Shown here one piece after another: positions 50,641 through 59,218 of a stretch of DNA of 64,000 nucleotides. Numbering within the stretch: the first letter of the stretch is position 1; every line of letters starts with the position of its first letter. Below the pieces are notes generated by a model, which was not told the origin of the DNA, made no database searches, and saw nothing but the letters and a program-made list of their open reading frames with translations. The translations under genes and the position numbers were made by a program. Origin of the DNA: Shewanella mesophila (GTDB taxonomy: Bacteria; Pseudomonadota; Gammaproteobacteria; Enterobacterales; Shewanellaceae); contig NZ_CP080421.1 of the NCBI RefSeq assembly GCF_019457515.1, positions 62,001-126,000 of the forward strand. Reading direction: 5' to 3'.

Positions 50641-52203
50641 TTACTTTCCGTGACCATCAACATCGGTAGCCTGAACCGCATCACCAGAGTTATTACCCCA
50701 TGCATTACGCTCATATGTCACCACAGCAGCAAGTTGTTGCGGGGTAAGCTGCGCGCCAAACGCCTGCATAGCTGTGCCTGATTTACCCTTGAGCACTATA
50801 TCTAGATGACCAGAAACAGGACCTTTTACGACGGCGCTGTCGACAAGTGAAGGGAAAGCGCCTGGCAAACCAGTCCCAGTTGCTTGGTGACAAGCAACGC
50901 AATTGCTGAGATAAACTTGCTCGCCCATGGACATCAATTCTTCCATCGTCAGATCATCTAAAACCGTAGCCTTTGAATCTTGTGTTGCTTCGGTTACAGC
51001 CGTTATGTTTTCTGTCGTTGGTGAGTTTTCCGGTAAGGTGCTAGGCGTCTTTGGCGTGGTATCAGTCGCTGCAGCAGAGCTTGCCCGTTGGGAGCCACTG
51101 ACATCAGCAGCTTGAATAATATCGCCAGAGTCGTTACCCCAAGCATTACGCTCAAAGGTGACTACTGCGGCGATTTCAGCTGCCGTTAGCTGTTTAGCAA
51201 ATGCCTGCATCGCCGTCCCCGCTCTACCATGCAACACTATGCTAATATGATCTGATACTGGTCCTGTGATAATGGGGCTACCAATTAGGGAAGGAAATAC
51301 CCCAGATAATCCCGCACCATTAGGTTGGTGACAAGCTGCGCAGCGTGCCATGTAAACCTGCTCACCTTGGGTCATTAGCTCTTCCAAAGAAAGAGTCTGG
51401 CTCAATGAGGCTTCGGCTTGCGCAGCCGCGAGACTAGCTTGGGCTTTTTGAGCTTGTATCCAGTTGTCAAAATCGGCTTCAGAAAGCACTTCGACGACGA
51501 TAGGCATAAAGCCGTGGTCTTTACCGCAGAGCTCAGCACATTGCCCTCGGTAGGTACCGGGTTTATCGATACGGGTCCAGGCTTCGTTGATAAACCCTGG
51601 GTTGGCATCTTTTTTCACCGCAAATGCAGGAACCCACCATGAATGGATCACATCCTCTGAAGTCATTAAGAAACGAACTTTTTTATTAATAGGTAGAACG
51701 AGCGGTTTATCAACTTCAAGCAGATAGTGCTCGCCTTTGGCTTCACTGCCTTCTATCTGTGTTCTTGGCGTTGCAAGTAGGCTGTAGTACTCGATATCAT
51801 AATCGAAGTAGCTATAATGCCATTTCCATTGGGAGCCCGTGACCTTAATGGTCAAGTCCGCATCGCTGGGATCTTCCATTGCGATCAGGGTTTGTGTTGC
51901 TGGAATAGCCATCATGATCAAGATAACGAAAGGAACAATGGTCCAGGCTATTTCGACCTTAGTGCTTTCATGGAAGTTGGCGGCAACGGCACCTTTAGAG
52001 CGTCGATGGTTAATGATCGAATAGATCATCACACCAAAGACCACAATGCCTATGGCACAACAGATGTAGAGAATGGTCATGTGGAGACCAAACACTCTTC
52101 CACTAATCTCTGTAACCCCTTCTGTCATATTTAGGGGCATATCGGCTGCGAGTATGGGGGGCGTAAACAGCAACGCCAGCAAACAATACAACACTTGCTT
52201 CAC
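50641..52203 (-). CDS. coxB: Cytochrome c oxidase subunit II with two cytochrome c domains
   Basis: A 520-residue fused subunit II. After a signal peptide and two membrane helices, the cupredoxin domain carries the CuA ligands CAELCGKDHGFM. Two homologous cytochrome c domains follow, CAACH (GEQVYMARCAACHQPNGAGL) and CVACH (GEQVYLSNCVACHQATGTGL). They are joined by a Ser/Thr/Pro/Ala-rich linker. It is a caa3-like oxidase with an extra haem c, presumably speeding electron entry. First gene of the minus-strand cox operon, transcribed from the 52.2-52.6 kb region. Confidence 0.94.
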   Translation of the reverse strand: MKQVLYCLLALLFTPPILAADMPLNMTEGVTEISGRVFGLHMTILYICCAIGIVVFGVMIYSIINHRRSKGAVAANFHESTKVEIAWTIVPFVILIMMAIPATQTLIAMEDPSDADLTIKVTGSQWKWHYSYFDYDIEYYSLLATPRTQIEGSEAKGEHYLLEVDKPLVLPINKKVRFLMTSEDVIHSWWVPAFAVKKDANPGFINEAWTRIDKPGTYRGQCAELCGKDHGFMPIVVEVLSEADFDNWIQAQKAQASLAAAQAEASLSQTLSLEELMTQGEQVYMARCAACHQPNGAGLSGVFPSLIGSPIITGPVSDHISIVLHGRAGTAMQAFAKQLTAAEIAAVVTFERNAWGNDSGDIIQAADVSGSQRASSAAATDTTPKTPSTLPENSPTTENITAVTEATQDSKATVLDDLTMEELMSMGEQVYLSNCVACHQATGTGLPGAFPSLVDSAVVKGPVSGHLDIVLKGKSGTAMQAFGAQLTPQQLAAVVTYERNAWGNNSGDAVQATDVDGHGK

Positions 52204-52506
52204 TAGACTTCTCCTCTGTCAATTGCGAAGGCAACTACAAAGAAGAGCCACACAGTATGTCTCGGCTCTATGCAAACTCTTCGGTTCCCAAAAAAGCAAC
52301 GATGACTTCAAAGTGCGCTGGTGGTGTAAATATTGTTATTGCTGGTGGTGACCACGCTTGCACTTACGGCTGAATATATCAGGCTAATTTCAACGTATTG
52401 GCTCAATAAATCACTGCTGATTGAATCAATAACATCGACATCTAAATTGTTCGGATATAACAAATAATCGTTGATATCTACTACTAACTTAATCTGTGTT
52501 CAAATA

Positions 52507-52520
52507 TTGATCAAGATCAC
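52507..52520. promoter_or_regulatory. FNR/EtrA-type box upstream of the cox operon
   Basis: TTGATCAAGATCAC matches the FNR consensus TTGAT-N4-ATCAA at nine of ten defined positions. It lies about 300 bp upstream of coxB, too far for a simple -35 overlap unless the transcription start is distant. It would fit anaerobic repression of the oxidase by EtrA. It also lies close to the sulA terminator, so chance is not excluded. Confidence 0.45.
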
Positions 52521-52552
52521 TTTTATTTTATTTTTCTAAACAAAACAGCGAC

Positions 52553-52575
52553 AAAAAAGCCCCTTGCGGGGCTTT
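52553..52575 (-). terminator. Terminator of the lexA-sulA operon
   Basis: AAAGCCCC (52556-52563) pairs with GGGGCTTT (52568-52575) around TTGC. On the minus strand it is followed by a run of T (complement of A6 at 52553-52558), 26 bp past the sulA stop. Confidence 0.9.
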
Positions 52576-52600
52576 AGTACGGAAAGGCAGAGTAAATCAA

Positions 52601-53110
52601 TTAATGAAATGAGCTAAATAAACAAGCTTGTTGTAAGCCGAGATCCTCGTGCATATGGGCTGTTACAGGTAAGTGACTATTTGCATCTTCAATAACAACA
52701 CCTAGGGCTTGAGTGTTTTTAGCGACTATCTGTAAGCGACGATTATCGCGTTCATCGAGTGATTGCGTCCAACTAATTACCGCACTGGATGTACCACTTG
52801 TGAGTGCTTTTTCCATTGCCCAAAGCGCTTCAACTTCATCTTTGGTATGTACGAGCAGAATGCGGTCCATGCGAACCCCTGCATCGGCGAGCATCTGTTT
52901 GTAGCCAATATTGGGTGGGCTGATCAATACGACCCATTGTCCTTGCTGGCTTAATCTCGCTAGTTGAGGAGTTAAAGCTTGTAACTCATTTTTACCTTGA
53001 GTACAGCTTGATACCGTTGAAATGGTATTTTGATGCGATGGCTTCAGTTGGCTATTCATATCAACCCAGAGGCCGGGATGACGTGGCGCATTACCGATTA
53101 AATTGTTCAT
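52601..53110 (-). CDS. sulA: Cell division inhibitor SulA
   Basis: A 169-residue SulA-family SOS protein that blocks FtsZ polymerisation during DNA damage. The conserved core is [59 protein letters not shown]. The start overlaps the lexA stop by 4 bp (ATGA), so it is translationally coupled to lexA and shares its SOS boxes, unlike E. coli where sulA is a separate unit. Confidence 0.9.
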   Translation of the reverse strand: MNNLIGNAPRHPGLWVDMNSQLKPSHQNTISTVSSCTQGKNELQALTPQLARLSQQGQWVVLISPPNIGYKQMLADAGVRMDRILLVHTKDEVEALWAMEKALTSGTSSAVISWTQSLDERDNRRLQIVAKNTQALGVVIEDANSHLPVTAHMHEDLGLQQACLFSSFH

Positions 53111-53724
53111 TGCCAGTCTCCGTTGCGAATAACGCCGACAGCTAAACCTTCAATGCTTAGGCTCTGGTTGGTGAGATCAACAATAATAGGTGAATACTCT
53201 TCATTTTCGGCATGTAAGTACACAGTGTTGCCTTTCTTTTCGAAACGCTTAACCGTGACATCATCTTCAACTCGAGCGACGACAACCTGTCCATTCCTCG
53301 CTTGCTCTACTTTATGCACAGCAAGTAGATCGCCTTCTAAGATGCCAATATTCTTCATGCTGTCACCCCGAACTCGCAGCAGAAAGTCGGCACTGGGCCT
53401 AAACATGTTGGGATCGACCTGATAGTGTTGCTCGACGTGTTCTTGGGCGAGTATGGGTTCACCGGCGGCAACTTGGCCGATTAATGGTAAACCTAATTCT
53501 TCTGGCTCATCTTCTTGGGTGAGTTTTATCCCGCGAGATGTACCTGGCATAATCTCGATGCAGCCTTTTTTCGCCAGTGCTTTCAGATGTTCTTCGGCGG
53601 CATTAGCGCTTTTAAAGCCTAATCTACGCGCAATTTCAGCTCGGGTCGGTGGCATGCCCGTGTCGGCGATATTACGCTTAATTAGCTCTAAAATTTCAGC
53701 TTGCCTGGGTGTTAATGGTCTCAT
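53107..53724 (-). CDS. lexA: LexA repressor
   Basis: A 205-residue SOS repressor. The N-terminal winged helix ([37 protein letters not shown]) binds CTGT-N8-ACAG boxes. The self-cleavage site is Ala-Gly in QVAAGEP. The catalytic Ser is in [14 protein letters not shown] and the Lys in [12 protein letters not shown]. Start ATG 53724 follows AGGA; TTG 53730 is unlikely. Two SOS boxes lie immediately upstream, giving autoregulation. Confidence 0.97.
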   Translation of the reverse strand: MRPLTPRQAEILELIKRNIADTGMPPTRAEIARRLGFKSANAAEEHLKALAKKGCIEIMPGTSRGIKLTQEDEPEELGLPLIGQVAAGEPILAQEHVEQHYQVDPNMFRPSADFLLRVRGDSMKNIGILEGDLLAVHKVEQARNGQVVVARVEDDVTVKRFEKKGNTVYLHAENEEYSPIIVDLTNQSLSIEGLAVGVIRNGDWQ

Positions 53725-53732
53725 TATCAATC

Positions 53733-53767
53733 CTGTCTTTCCATACAGTAACTGTTAGTATATACAG
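53733..53767. promoter_or_regulatory. Tandem SOS (LexA) boxes
   Basis: Two perfect CTGT-N8-ACAG sites are present: CTGTCTTTCCATACAG (53733-53748) and CTGTTAGTATATACAG (53752-53767), spaced 19 bp centre to centre. The proximal one is 8 bp upstream of the lexA start codon, where it can block RNA polymerase or elongation. Confidence 0.93.
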
Positions 53768-53847
53768 TATTTGTGGTAGTGCAAGTATTAACCAGATTTT
53801 TACCTAAAACCATTAGCTTTCTCATTTTATTCATACAGACGCAGTGC

Positions 53848-54516
53848 CTATTCTTCGGCTAAAAGATCATCGAGTAGATCGTGATAGTCGGCTATTGCTG
53901 GGAAGTCGTTAAAAATTTTTAGTGGCTTTTGGCTATCGGGGTTCTCAATCCCAAGCAGATAACCAACACCTGCTTTTTGTGCGGCTTGTAAGATGGGTTC
54001 ACTATCGTCAATGAATAAGCATCGGCTTGGGTCGAGTTGATATTGTGTGAAAAGCGTCTCCCAAAATTGGGCAGCTTCCTTAGGGTATCCCGTTGAATGG
54101 CTCGATAGCATATGGTCTAGACCTGCGGCTAAATCAGTATGTTCAAGTTTTAGTGCGAGGCTGCTTGGATGGGCATTGGTCACTAGGATTCTCGATTTCC
54201 CTTGCTCTCCTAAGGCGGTTAGAAATGGCATGCTATCTTGGCGCATTTGGATTCTGTCGACAACCTTGCGGTGCAAGGCGATGATATCGAGTTGGAGTTC
54301 TCGCTCCCAGTAGTCGAGACAATACCACTCTAAGGTACCAAAGACTTTGTCATAGGCGGCTTCTACTAGGTTTTTTGCGCGATCGATCGGCAAGTTTTTT
54401 TGATGGCTAAGGGTTTGAGGCACTAGGCTGAGCCAGAAGTGATTGTCAAAATGCAAGTCCAGTAATGTGCCATCCATATCGAGTAGCACTGTATCTATCT
54501 TATTCCATGGAAACAT
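53848..54516 (-). CDS. yrfG: HAD-family phosphatase, YrfG-like (GMP/IMP nucleotidase)
   Basis: A 222-residue HAD hydrolase. Motif I is DTVLLDMDGTLLDL, with the nucleophile Asp of DMDGT. Motif II Thr is in RILVTNAHP. Motif III Lys and IV acidic residues are in YPKEAAQFW and CLFIDDSEPIL. It matches YrfG, which dephosphorylates GMP and IMP and is likewise next to nudE in E. coli. ATG 54516 fits family length; a frame to 54624 would run into nudE's 5' end and is rejected. No good ribosome-binding site is seen. Confidence 0.85.
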   Translation of the reverse strand: MFPWNKIDTVLLDMDGTLLDLHFDNHFWLSLVPQTLSHQKNLPIDRAKNLVEAAYDKVFGTLEWYCLDYWERELQLDIIALHRKVVDRIQMRQDSMPFLTALGEQGKSRILVTNAHPSSLALKLEHTDLAAGLDHMLSSHSTGYPKEAAQFWETLFTQYQLDPSRCLFIDDSEPILQAAQKAGVGYLLGIENPDSQKPLKIFNDFPAIADYHDLLDDLLAEE

Positions 54517-54613
54517 AATCGGTGTGAAAAAATTCCATCGGTAGAGTTGTGGATTAATCACATCATAGTAAGATTGGACTGTGATGCAAACGCCATTTTT
54601 ATCAGGGACATTC

Positions 54614-55159
54614 ATGTCGGACAAGAAGCCACAGATTTTACATGCAGAAGTTGTTGCAAAGAGCCGTCTGTTTCAGATTGAACAAGTGCACCTAAAGTTC
54701 TCTAATGATGTCGAGCGCCAGTATGAGCGCATGAAAGGGAATAATCGTGGCGCGGTTATGGTTGTCCCTATTCTTGATGACCAATTATTGTTGGGGCGTG
54801 AATATGCTGCGGGTACTCACTCCTATGAATTAGGCTTCCCCAAAGGCCTAGTCGATCCTGGTGAAACACCAGCACAGGCGGCAAATCGAGAGTTGCAAGA
54901 GGAGATCGGCTATGGGGCGAATAAGCTCACTCATCTTATGGAGTTAAGCTTGGCTCCAGGTTATTTTGCTAGCAAGATGCAGATCTATGTTGCTGAAGAT
55001 CTTTATGAGAGTCGCCTAGAAGGCGATGAGCCTGAGCCTATAGAGGTTGTAAGCTGGCCGCTAAGTAAGTGGTTTGAGCTGTTATCGCTGGAAGATTTTT
55101 CTGAATCAAGAAGCGTAAGCGCCTTGTTTTTGGCTCAGAAACATCTAAAACTAAAGTAG
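54614..55159 (+). CDS. nudE: ADP compounds hydrolase NudE
   Basis: A 181-residue Nudix hydrolase that cleaves ADP-ribose, Ap3A and NADH. The Nudix box GX5EX7REUXEEXGU reads GLVDPGETPAQAANRELQEEIGY, complete. The family region YELGFPKG precedes it. ATG 54614 with AGGGA upstream is preferred to ATG 54581. It is divergent from yrfG with about 97 bp between starts, and co-directional with cysQ. Confidence 0.93.
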   Translation: MSDKKPQILHAEVVAKSRLFQIEQVHLKFSNDVERQYERMKGNNRGAVMVVPILDDQLLLGREYAAGTHSYELGFPKGLVDPGETPAQAANRELQEEIGYGANKLTHLMELSLAPGYFASKMQIYVAEDLYESRLEGDEPEPIEVVSWPLSKWFELLSLEDFSESRSVSALFLAQKHLKLK

Positions 55160-55210
55160 TTAATTCGAATTGTTATATATGCATTGCCTGTTTAGGCTGT
55201 TGGAGTTGTG

Positions 55211-56023
55211 ATGAAGCCAGAAGATTATGTTGAACAGGTGATCGCCATCGCTGTTGAGGCGGGGCTAGCGATAAAAGATATTTACCTAAAAGGTAGTTTT
55301 GATAAGGAAATTAAAGCCGATAATACCCCTGTGACATCCGCCGATCTGGCGGCTCATGAGATCATTACTTCTGCGCTTAATCGATTAACTCCCGACATCC
55401 CCGTTTTATCTGAGGAAGATGCTGAAATTCCACTTTCGGAGCGCGCCCAATGGAAGCGTTACTGGTTAGTCGATCCCTTGGATGGTACTGGTGAATTTAT
55501 CGCGGGTAGCGGTGACTTTTCGGTGATTATTGCCCTCGTTGAACATAATCGGCCGATTATGGGCATAGTCTATGTGCCAATGACTGAAGTGATCTATTAT
55601 GCAATTGCTGGATTGGGGGCTTACAAGCGATCTGGTAAAGGTGAGCTGCGTATCTCTAGTCGTCAGCTAACTAACGCCGACACACCTTCACTGCGATTGG
55701 CTGTTAGCCGTCGTCAGGATCCACATTCGGTGTTGAAGTTATTTAATCAATCAAGACATTGTGAGCTGGTTGTATTAGGCGGCGCTGCATTGAAAAGCTG
55801 CTTAGTGGCAGAAGGGCGCGCCGATTGTTATGTCCGTATTGGACCAACGGGTGAGTGGGATACCGGTGCCGCGCAAATTATTATCGAGGAAGCCGGTGGT
55901 CAGGTGATGGATCTTGAGTTGCAGCCCTTAAGTTACAACGAGCGGGAAACCTTAGAGAATCCAAACTTTATCGTCGTGGGTTCTACGCATCTGCCTTGGG
56001 ATGAGCTATTAGTCAGTGAATAA
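55211..56023 (+). CDS. cysQ: 3'(2'),5'-bisphosphate nucleotidase CysQ
   Basis: A 270-residue inositol-monophosphatase-fold enzyme that hydrolyses PAP/PAPS by-products of sulfate assimilation. Metal-binding motifs are LSEEDAEI, WLVDPLDGTGEFI and PTGEWDTGAAQIIIEEAGG. TTGGAG 5 bp before GTG 55208, or 8 bp before ATG 55211, fits either start; ATG is preferred. It ends 8 bp inside the next GNAT gene. Confidence 0.94.
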   Translation: MKPEDYVEQVIAIAVEAGLAIKDIYLKGSFDKEIKADNTPVTSADLAAHEIITSALNRLTPDIPVLSEEDAEIPLSERAQWKRYWLVDPLDGTGEFIAGSGDFSVIIALVEHNRPIMGIVYVPMTEVIYYAIAGLGAYKRSGKGELRISSRQLTNADTPSLRLAVSRRQDPHSVLKLFNQSRHCELVVLGGAALKSCLVAEGRADCYVRIGPTGEWDTGAAQIIIEEAGGQVMDLELQPLSYNERETLENPNFIVVGSTHLPWDELLVSE

Positions 56024-56477
56024 CCTGTTCTCTTTCGCTGTTCGCCCAGCACAAAAGAGTGAACTAACCTCAATATATCAACTTGAGCAATCCCTTTTTG
56101 GCGATCATTGTTATCCCGATTTTTTCTTTCGCCAGAGCTTTGATTGTTGGCCTAAAGGGCTACAAGTTGCGCTGGATAAACAAGATAATCTCTTAGGCTA
56201 TATTCTCATCGCGCCAAGTGAGCAAACTCAGTGTGTTTGGATATTGTCTGTTGCGGTCGATAGTCTTGCTCAGGGGCAAGGAGTTGGTAGACGACTCATT
56301 TCCGATGCGCTTACTGATCTGCCTAAGCATGTGACGGAAGTTAAGCTCACTGTTGCGCCAACCAACCCTGCACGGCATCTGTATCTCTCCTTAGGCTTTA
56401 TTGAGCAAAGCGTCGAGGAGGATTATTTCGGTGCTGGTGAATGCCGCATACTGATGTCGCTTGCTCTTGCGCGGTAA
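56016..56477 (+). CDS. GNAT-family N-acetyltransferase (RimI-like)
   Basis: A 153-residue acetyltransferase beginning at GTG 56016, overlapping cysQ by 8 bp. The acetyl-CoA loop is AQGQGVGRRLISDAL, preceded by LSVAVDSL. NPARHLYLSLGFIEQS is the typical C-terminal segment of RimI/ribosomal-protein acetyltransferases. The acceptor is unknown. It is translationally coupled to cysQ. Confidence 0.8.
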   Translation: MNNLFSFAVRPAQKSELTSIYQLEQSLFGDHCYPDFFFRQSFDCWPKGLQVALDKQDNLLGYILIAPSEQTQCVWILSVAVDSLAQGQGVGRRLISDALTDLPKHVTEVKLTVAPTNPARHLYLSLGFIEQSVEEDYFGAGECRILMSLALAR

Positions 56478-56588
56478 TAACCTTTATTTATTGCCGTGCA
56501 CAGGACAATAGACGTCCACGGTACTTTCCGCTAGTCGCATATTAATGAGTTGCTTTAGCTTAAGTCTGTATCCTCCCTGACAGCTTTT

Positions 56589-56621
56589 AATAAAAAACAA
56601 TTATGAACGTTGTTTTTTATT
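56589..56621. other. AT-rich 12-bp inverted repeat upstream of the TetR gene
   Basis: AATAAAAAACAA (56589-56600) pairs exactly with TTGTTTTTTATT (56610-56621) around a nine-base loop. It lies 112 bp after the GNAT stop and 50 bp before the TetR start. It could be the operator bound by the adjacent TetR regulator or a weak terminator for the nudE-cysQ operon. Confidence 0.55.
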
Positions 56622-56670
56622 TTGGTTGCTGCTATTTTGTCATCACCATTGAGGGAGTTGAGGATATGAG

Positions 56671-57279
56671 ATGGCTAGAAGAAAAGAGCATACTCATGAA
56701 GAAATAAGGGAGATGGCTATCACTGCAGTGGTCGATCATTTAGAGCAAGATCAATTGAGCAGTTTAAGTTTACGTAAGGTCGCAACCGCTATTGGCTATG
56801 TGCCAAGTACCTTGATCAATATTTTTGGTCGTTATCAGGTCTTGCTGTTGTCTGTGTCCGAGTTGACGTTACAGCAGTTGCATCAAAGTTTGAAATTGGT
56901 TGATGAGCAAGATAATGCCGAAGCGATAGTCGCCATGGCAAGAGTATATAGCCGTTTTGCTTTAGCGCATCCTCATCGTTTTAATTTGGTGTTTGAATTA
57001 AAGATGCTTGATGACCACTTGCCACCTCTTCACAATAAGTTGATTAAGGAGTTATTTGGACTCGTAGAATGGCGACTTGCATCACTGTTCAATCATCATG
57101 AACAGCAAGAATTGCAAAAACATAGCCGGGTGATTTGGGCTGGAATACATGGGCTCACCTGTTTGGCGTTAGACGATAAACTGTTTATCGAAGACACTAC
57201 ACTCGACGATTTGCTCCACTGTCATGTTGATTCACATTTAACTGCAATGGGATACCAAAAGGATTTGATATGCTGCTAA
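56671..57279 (+). CDS. TetR-family transcriptional regulator
   Basis: A 202-residue TetR protein. The N-terminal helix-turn-helix is LSSLSLRKVATAIGYVPSTLINIFGRYQVLLLSV. The C-terminal ligand-binding domain resembles the TetR_C_33/WHG type (GIHGLTCLALDDKLF). Its stop overlaps the MFS-acyltransferase start by 10 bp, so the two are one unit and the regulator probably controls this transporter-lipid enzyme. GAGGATATGAG lies before ATG 56671. Confidence 0.85.
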   Translation: MARRKEHTHEEIREMAITAVVDHLEQDQLSSLSLRKVATAIGYVPSTLINIFGRYQVLLLSVSELTLQQLHQSLKLVDEQDNAEAIVAMARVYSRFALAHPHRFNLVFELKMLDDHLPPLHNKLIKELFGLVEWRLASLFNHHEQQELQKHSRVIWAGIHGLTCLALDDKLFIEDTTLDDLLHCHVDSHLTAMGYQKDLICC

Positions 57280-59135
57280 CTAAACGATTTTTGCCCTATT
57301 TTGTGACCCAGTGCTTAGGGGCGCTAAATGACAACATCTATAAAAATGTGCTGCTGTTAATGGTGACCTATGCCCAGATAGGAGAGTTGCCTATTAGTGT
57401 TAACCTGTTTGTAAACCTTGCGGCAGGAGTGTTCATTTTACCGTTTTTTCTATTTTCCGCCCATGCCGGTATGGTCGCCGATAACATGGATAAGGCTAAA
57501 TTAATACGCAGGTTAAAGCAGTTAGAAGTGGTGATCATGTCTTGTGCTGCTATGGCTATTCTATCTCAAAGCTATATGGCTATGCTGGTGTTACTGTTTT
57601 TAACGGGCAGCCAATCGGCCTATTTTGGTCCGGTAAAGTATTCTTTGTTACCTCAAGCTTTGGCCCAAACTGAGTTAGTGAAAGGAAATGCTTGGGTTGA
57701 AATGGGGACTTTCCTATCTATTCTGATCGGAACCTTAAGTGCAGGCTTGTTAGTTGCCAACGAGCACGGCATGGTCATTACTGCCGTTACTGTTTTTGTG
57801 TTGTCGTTATCTGGTTACTTGTCTAGCAGGGCAATACCCGCGTTGCCGCCCCAAGGAGAGATCAGCAAAATCCGTTTTACTCCCTTGTCTGGAACTTGGC
57901 GTAGTATCGCCAAGGTTAAGCAGACGCCGAGTATCTGGATGGCGATTCTGGCGATTAGCTGGTTTTGGTTTTTAGGCGCCACCTATCTGACCCAATTTCC
58001 TAATTTTGCAAAGTTACACCTACATTCTGATGCCACCGTTGTTTCGCTATTACTGGCGCTATTCTCTATTGGTATTGCTGTGGGATCGTTTGTTTGTGAG
58101 CGTTTTTCATATGGTCATGTGGAGTTAGGGATTCTACCTTTTGGCGTGGCGGGATTAACTTTGTTTGGCATCGATATGTTGTGGGCTATTCCTCAACCTA
58201 CCGCTCAGCTGCAAGCTGTGTATAGCCTAGGCAGCTTTGTGGGCAATGAGCAACACTATCGGGTGATGTTTGACCTGTTTATGGTCGGGGTAAGTGGCGG
58301 CTTATTTATTGTCCCGCTTTACTCATTTATCCAGTCTAGGGCTGATAAGGGAGAGTGTGCCCAGGCGATTGCCGCAAACAACATTATTAATGCCCTATTT
58401 ATGGTCTGTTCGGCGCTGCTGTCGATGCTATTACTTGAAGGGTTTGGTTGGAGTATTACTGAGCTATTTTTGTTACTAGCCATACTTAACTCAGTTGTTG
58501 CCCTCTATGTGTACTCTAAAGTCCCCGAATTTACTCAGCGTTTTGTTAGTTATTTGCTCAGCCACCTATTCTATCGTGTTGCTGTGACGGGCAGAGATAA
58601 ACTGCCTAGAGAAGGCGCGGGTATCATAGTGTGTAATCATGTGAGTTATGTGGATGCACTAGTGATCATGGGGGCGTCCTCAAGACCCATTCGCTTCGTC
58701 ATGGATAAATCAATCAGCGAGATCCCTTTACTTAAATCCCTTTTTCGTCACGCTGGAGTTATTCCAATTTGTTCACCTAGACAGTCTGAAGTTACTTATA
58801 ATCAAGCATTTGAGTCTATCCATCAAGCGTTAGCCAATGATGAGCTAGTGTGTATTTTCCCTGAGGGACGCCTAACTGCCGATGGGCAACTGGGGGAATT
58901 TAGGCCGGGGATTGATAAGATATTAGCTAGAGATCCCGTCACGGTAATCCCTATGGCGCTAAAAGGTTTGTGGGGTTCTTACTTTAGTCACAAAGATGGC
59001 CACGCCTTTAGTACTCGTCCAAAGCGCTTTTGGTCAAAAGTATCGGTAAAGTTAGATGATCCAATTAATGGAACTGATGCTAATCGACATCTGCTGCGCG
59101 ATAGGGTGGCGGCTATGATGACGAGCTCAAAATAG
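57270..59135 (+). CDS. MFS transporter fused to 1-acyl-glycerophosphate acyltransferase
   Basis: A 621-residue bifunctional membrane protein. Residues ~1-415 are a 12-helix MFS carrier of the LplT (lysophospholipid flippase) type (FVTQCLGALNDNIYKNVLLLMVTY). Residues ~425-621 are a PlsC acyltransferase with NHVSYVD (HX4D), FVMDKSI, and FPEGRLTADG. It likely imports lysophospholipid and reacylates it. It differs from many homologues by lacking the C-terminal AMP-ligase (Aas synthetase) domain. ATG 57270 overlaps the TetR gene. Confidence 0.88.
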   Translation: MLLTKRFLPYFVTQCLGALNDNIYKNVLLLMVTYAQIGELPISVNLFVNLAAGVFILPFFLFSAHAGMVADNMDKAKLIRRLKQLEVVIMSCAAMAILSQSYMAMLVLLFLTGSQSAYFGPVKYSLLPQALAQTELVKGNAWVEMGTFLSILIGTLSAGLLVANEHGMVITAVTVFVLSLSGYLSSRAIPALPPQGEISKIRFTPLSGTWRSIAKVKQTPSIWMAILAISWFWFLGATYLTQFPNFAKLHLHSDATVVSLLLALFSIGIAVGSFVCERFSYGHVELGILPFGVAGLTLFGIDMLWAIPQPTAQLQAVYSLGSFVGNEQHYRVMFDLFMVGVSGGLFIVPLYSFIQSRADKGECAQAIAANNIINALFMVCSALLSMLLLEGFGWSITELFLLLAILNSVVALYVYSKVPEFTQRFVSYLLSHLFYRVAVTGRDKLPREGAGIIVCNHVSYVDALVIMGASSRPIRFVMDKSISEIPLLKSLFRHAGVIPICSPRQSEVTYNQAFESIHQALANDELVCIFPEGRLTADGQLGEFRPGIDKILARDPVTVIPMALKGLWGSYFSHKDGHAFSTRPKRFWSKVSVKLDDPINGTDANRHLLRDRVAAMMTSSK

Positions 59136-59184
59136 TGCTCGGGGGAACGCTTAATTTTCACGATATGTTGAGACTAGTCTTAAT

Positions 59185-59212
59185 AAAGCCAGAAGGTTAA
59201 CTCTGGCTTTTT
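59185..59212. terminator. Bidirectional terminator between the MFS fusion and mnmH
   Basis: AAAGCCAGA (59185-59193) pairs with TCTGGCTTT (59202-59210) around eight bases, with T's continuing to 59212. Confidence 0.85.
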
Positions 59213-59218
59213 AATCTA

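Larger units (their letters stand above)
52204..52600. other. Promoter region of the cox operon
   Basis: This 397-bp gap holds the cox promoter (minus strand), an FNR-type box at 52507-52520 and the terminator of the lexA-sulA operon at 52553-52575. No open frame is supported. Confidence 0.6.
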
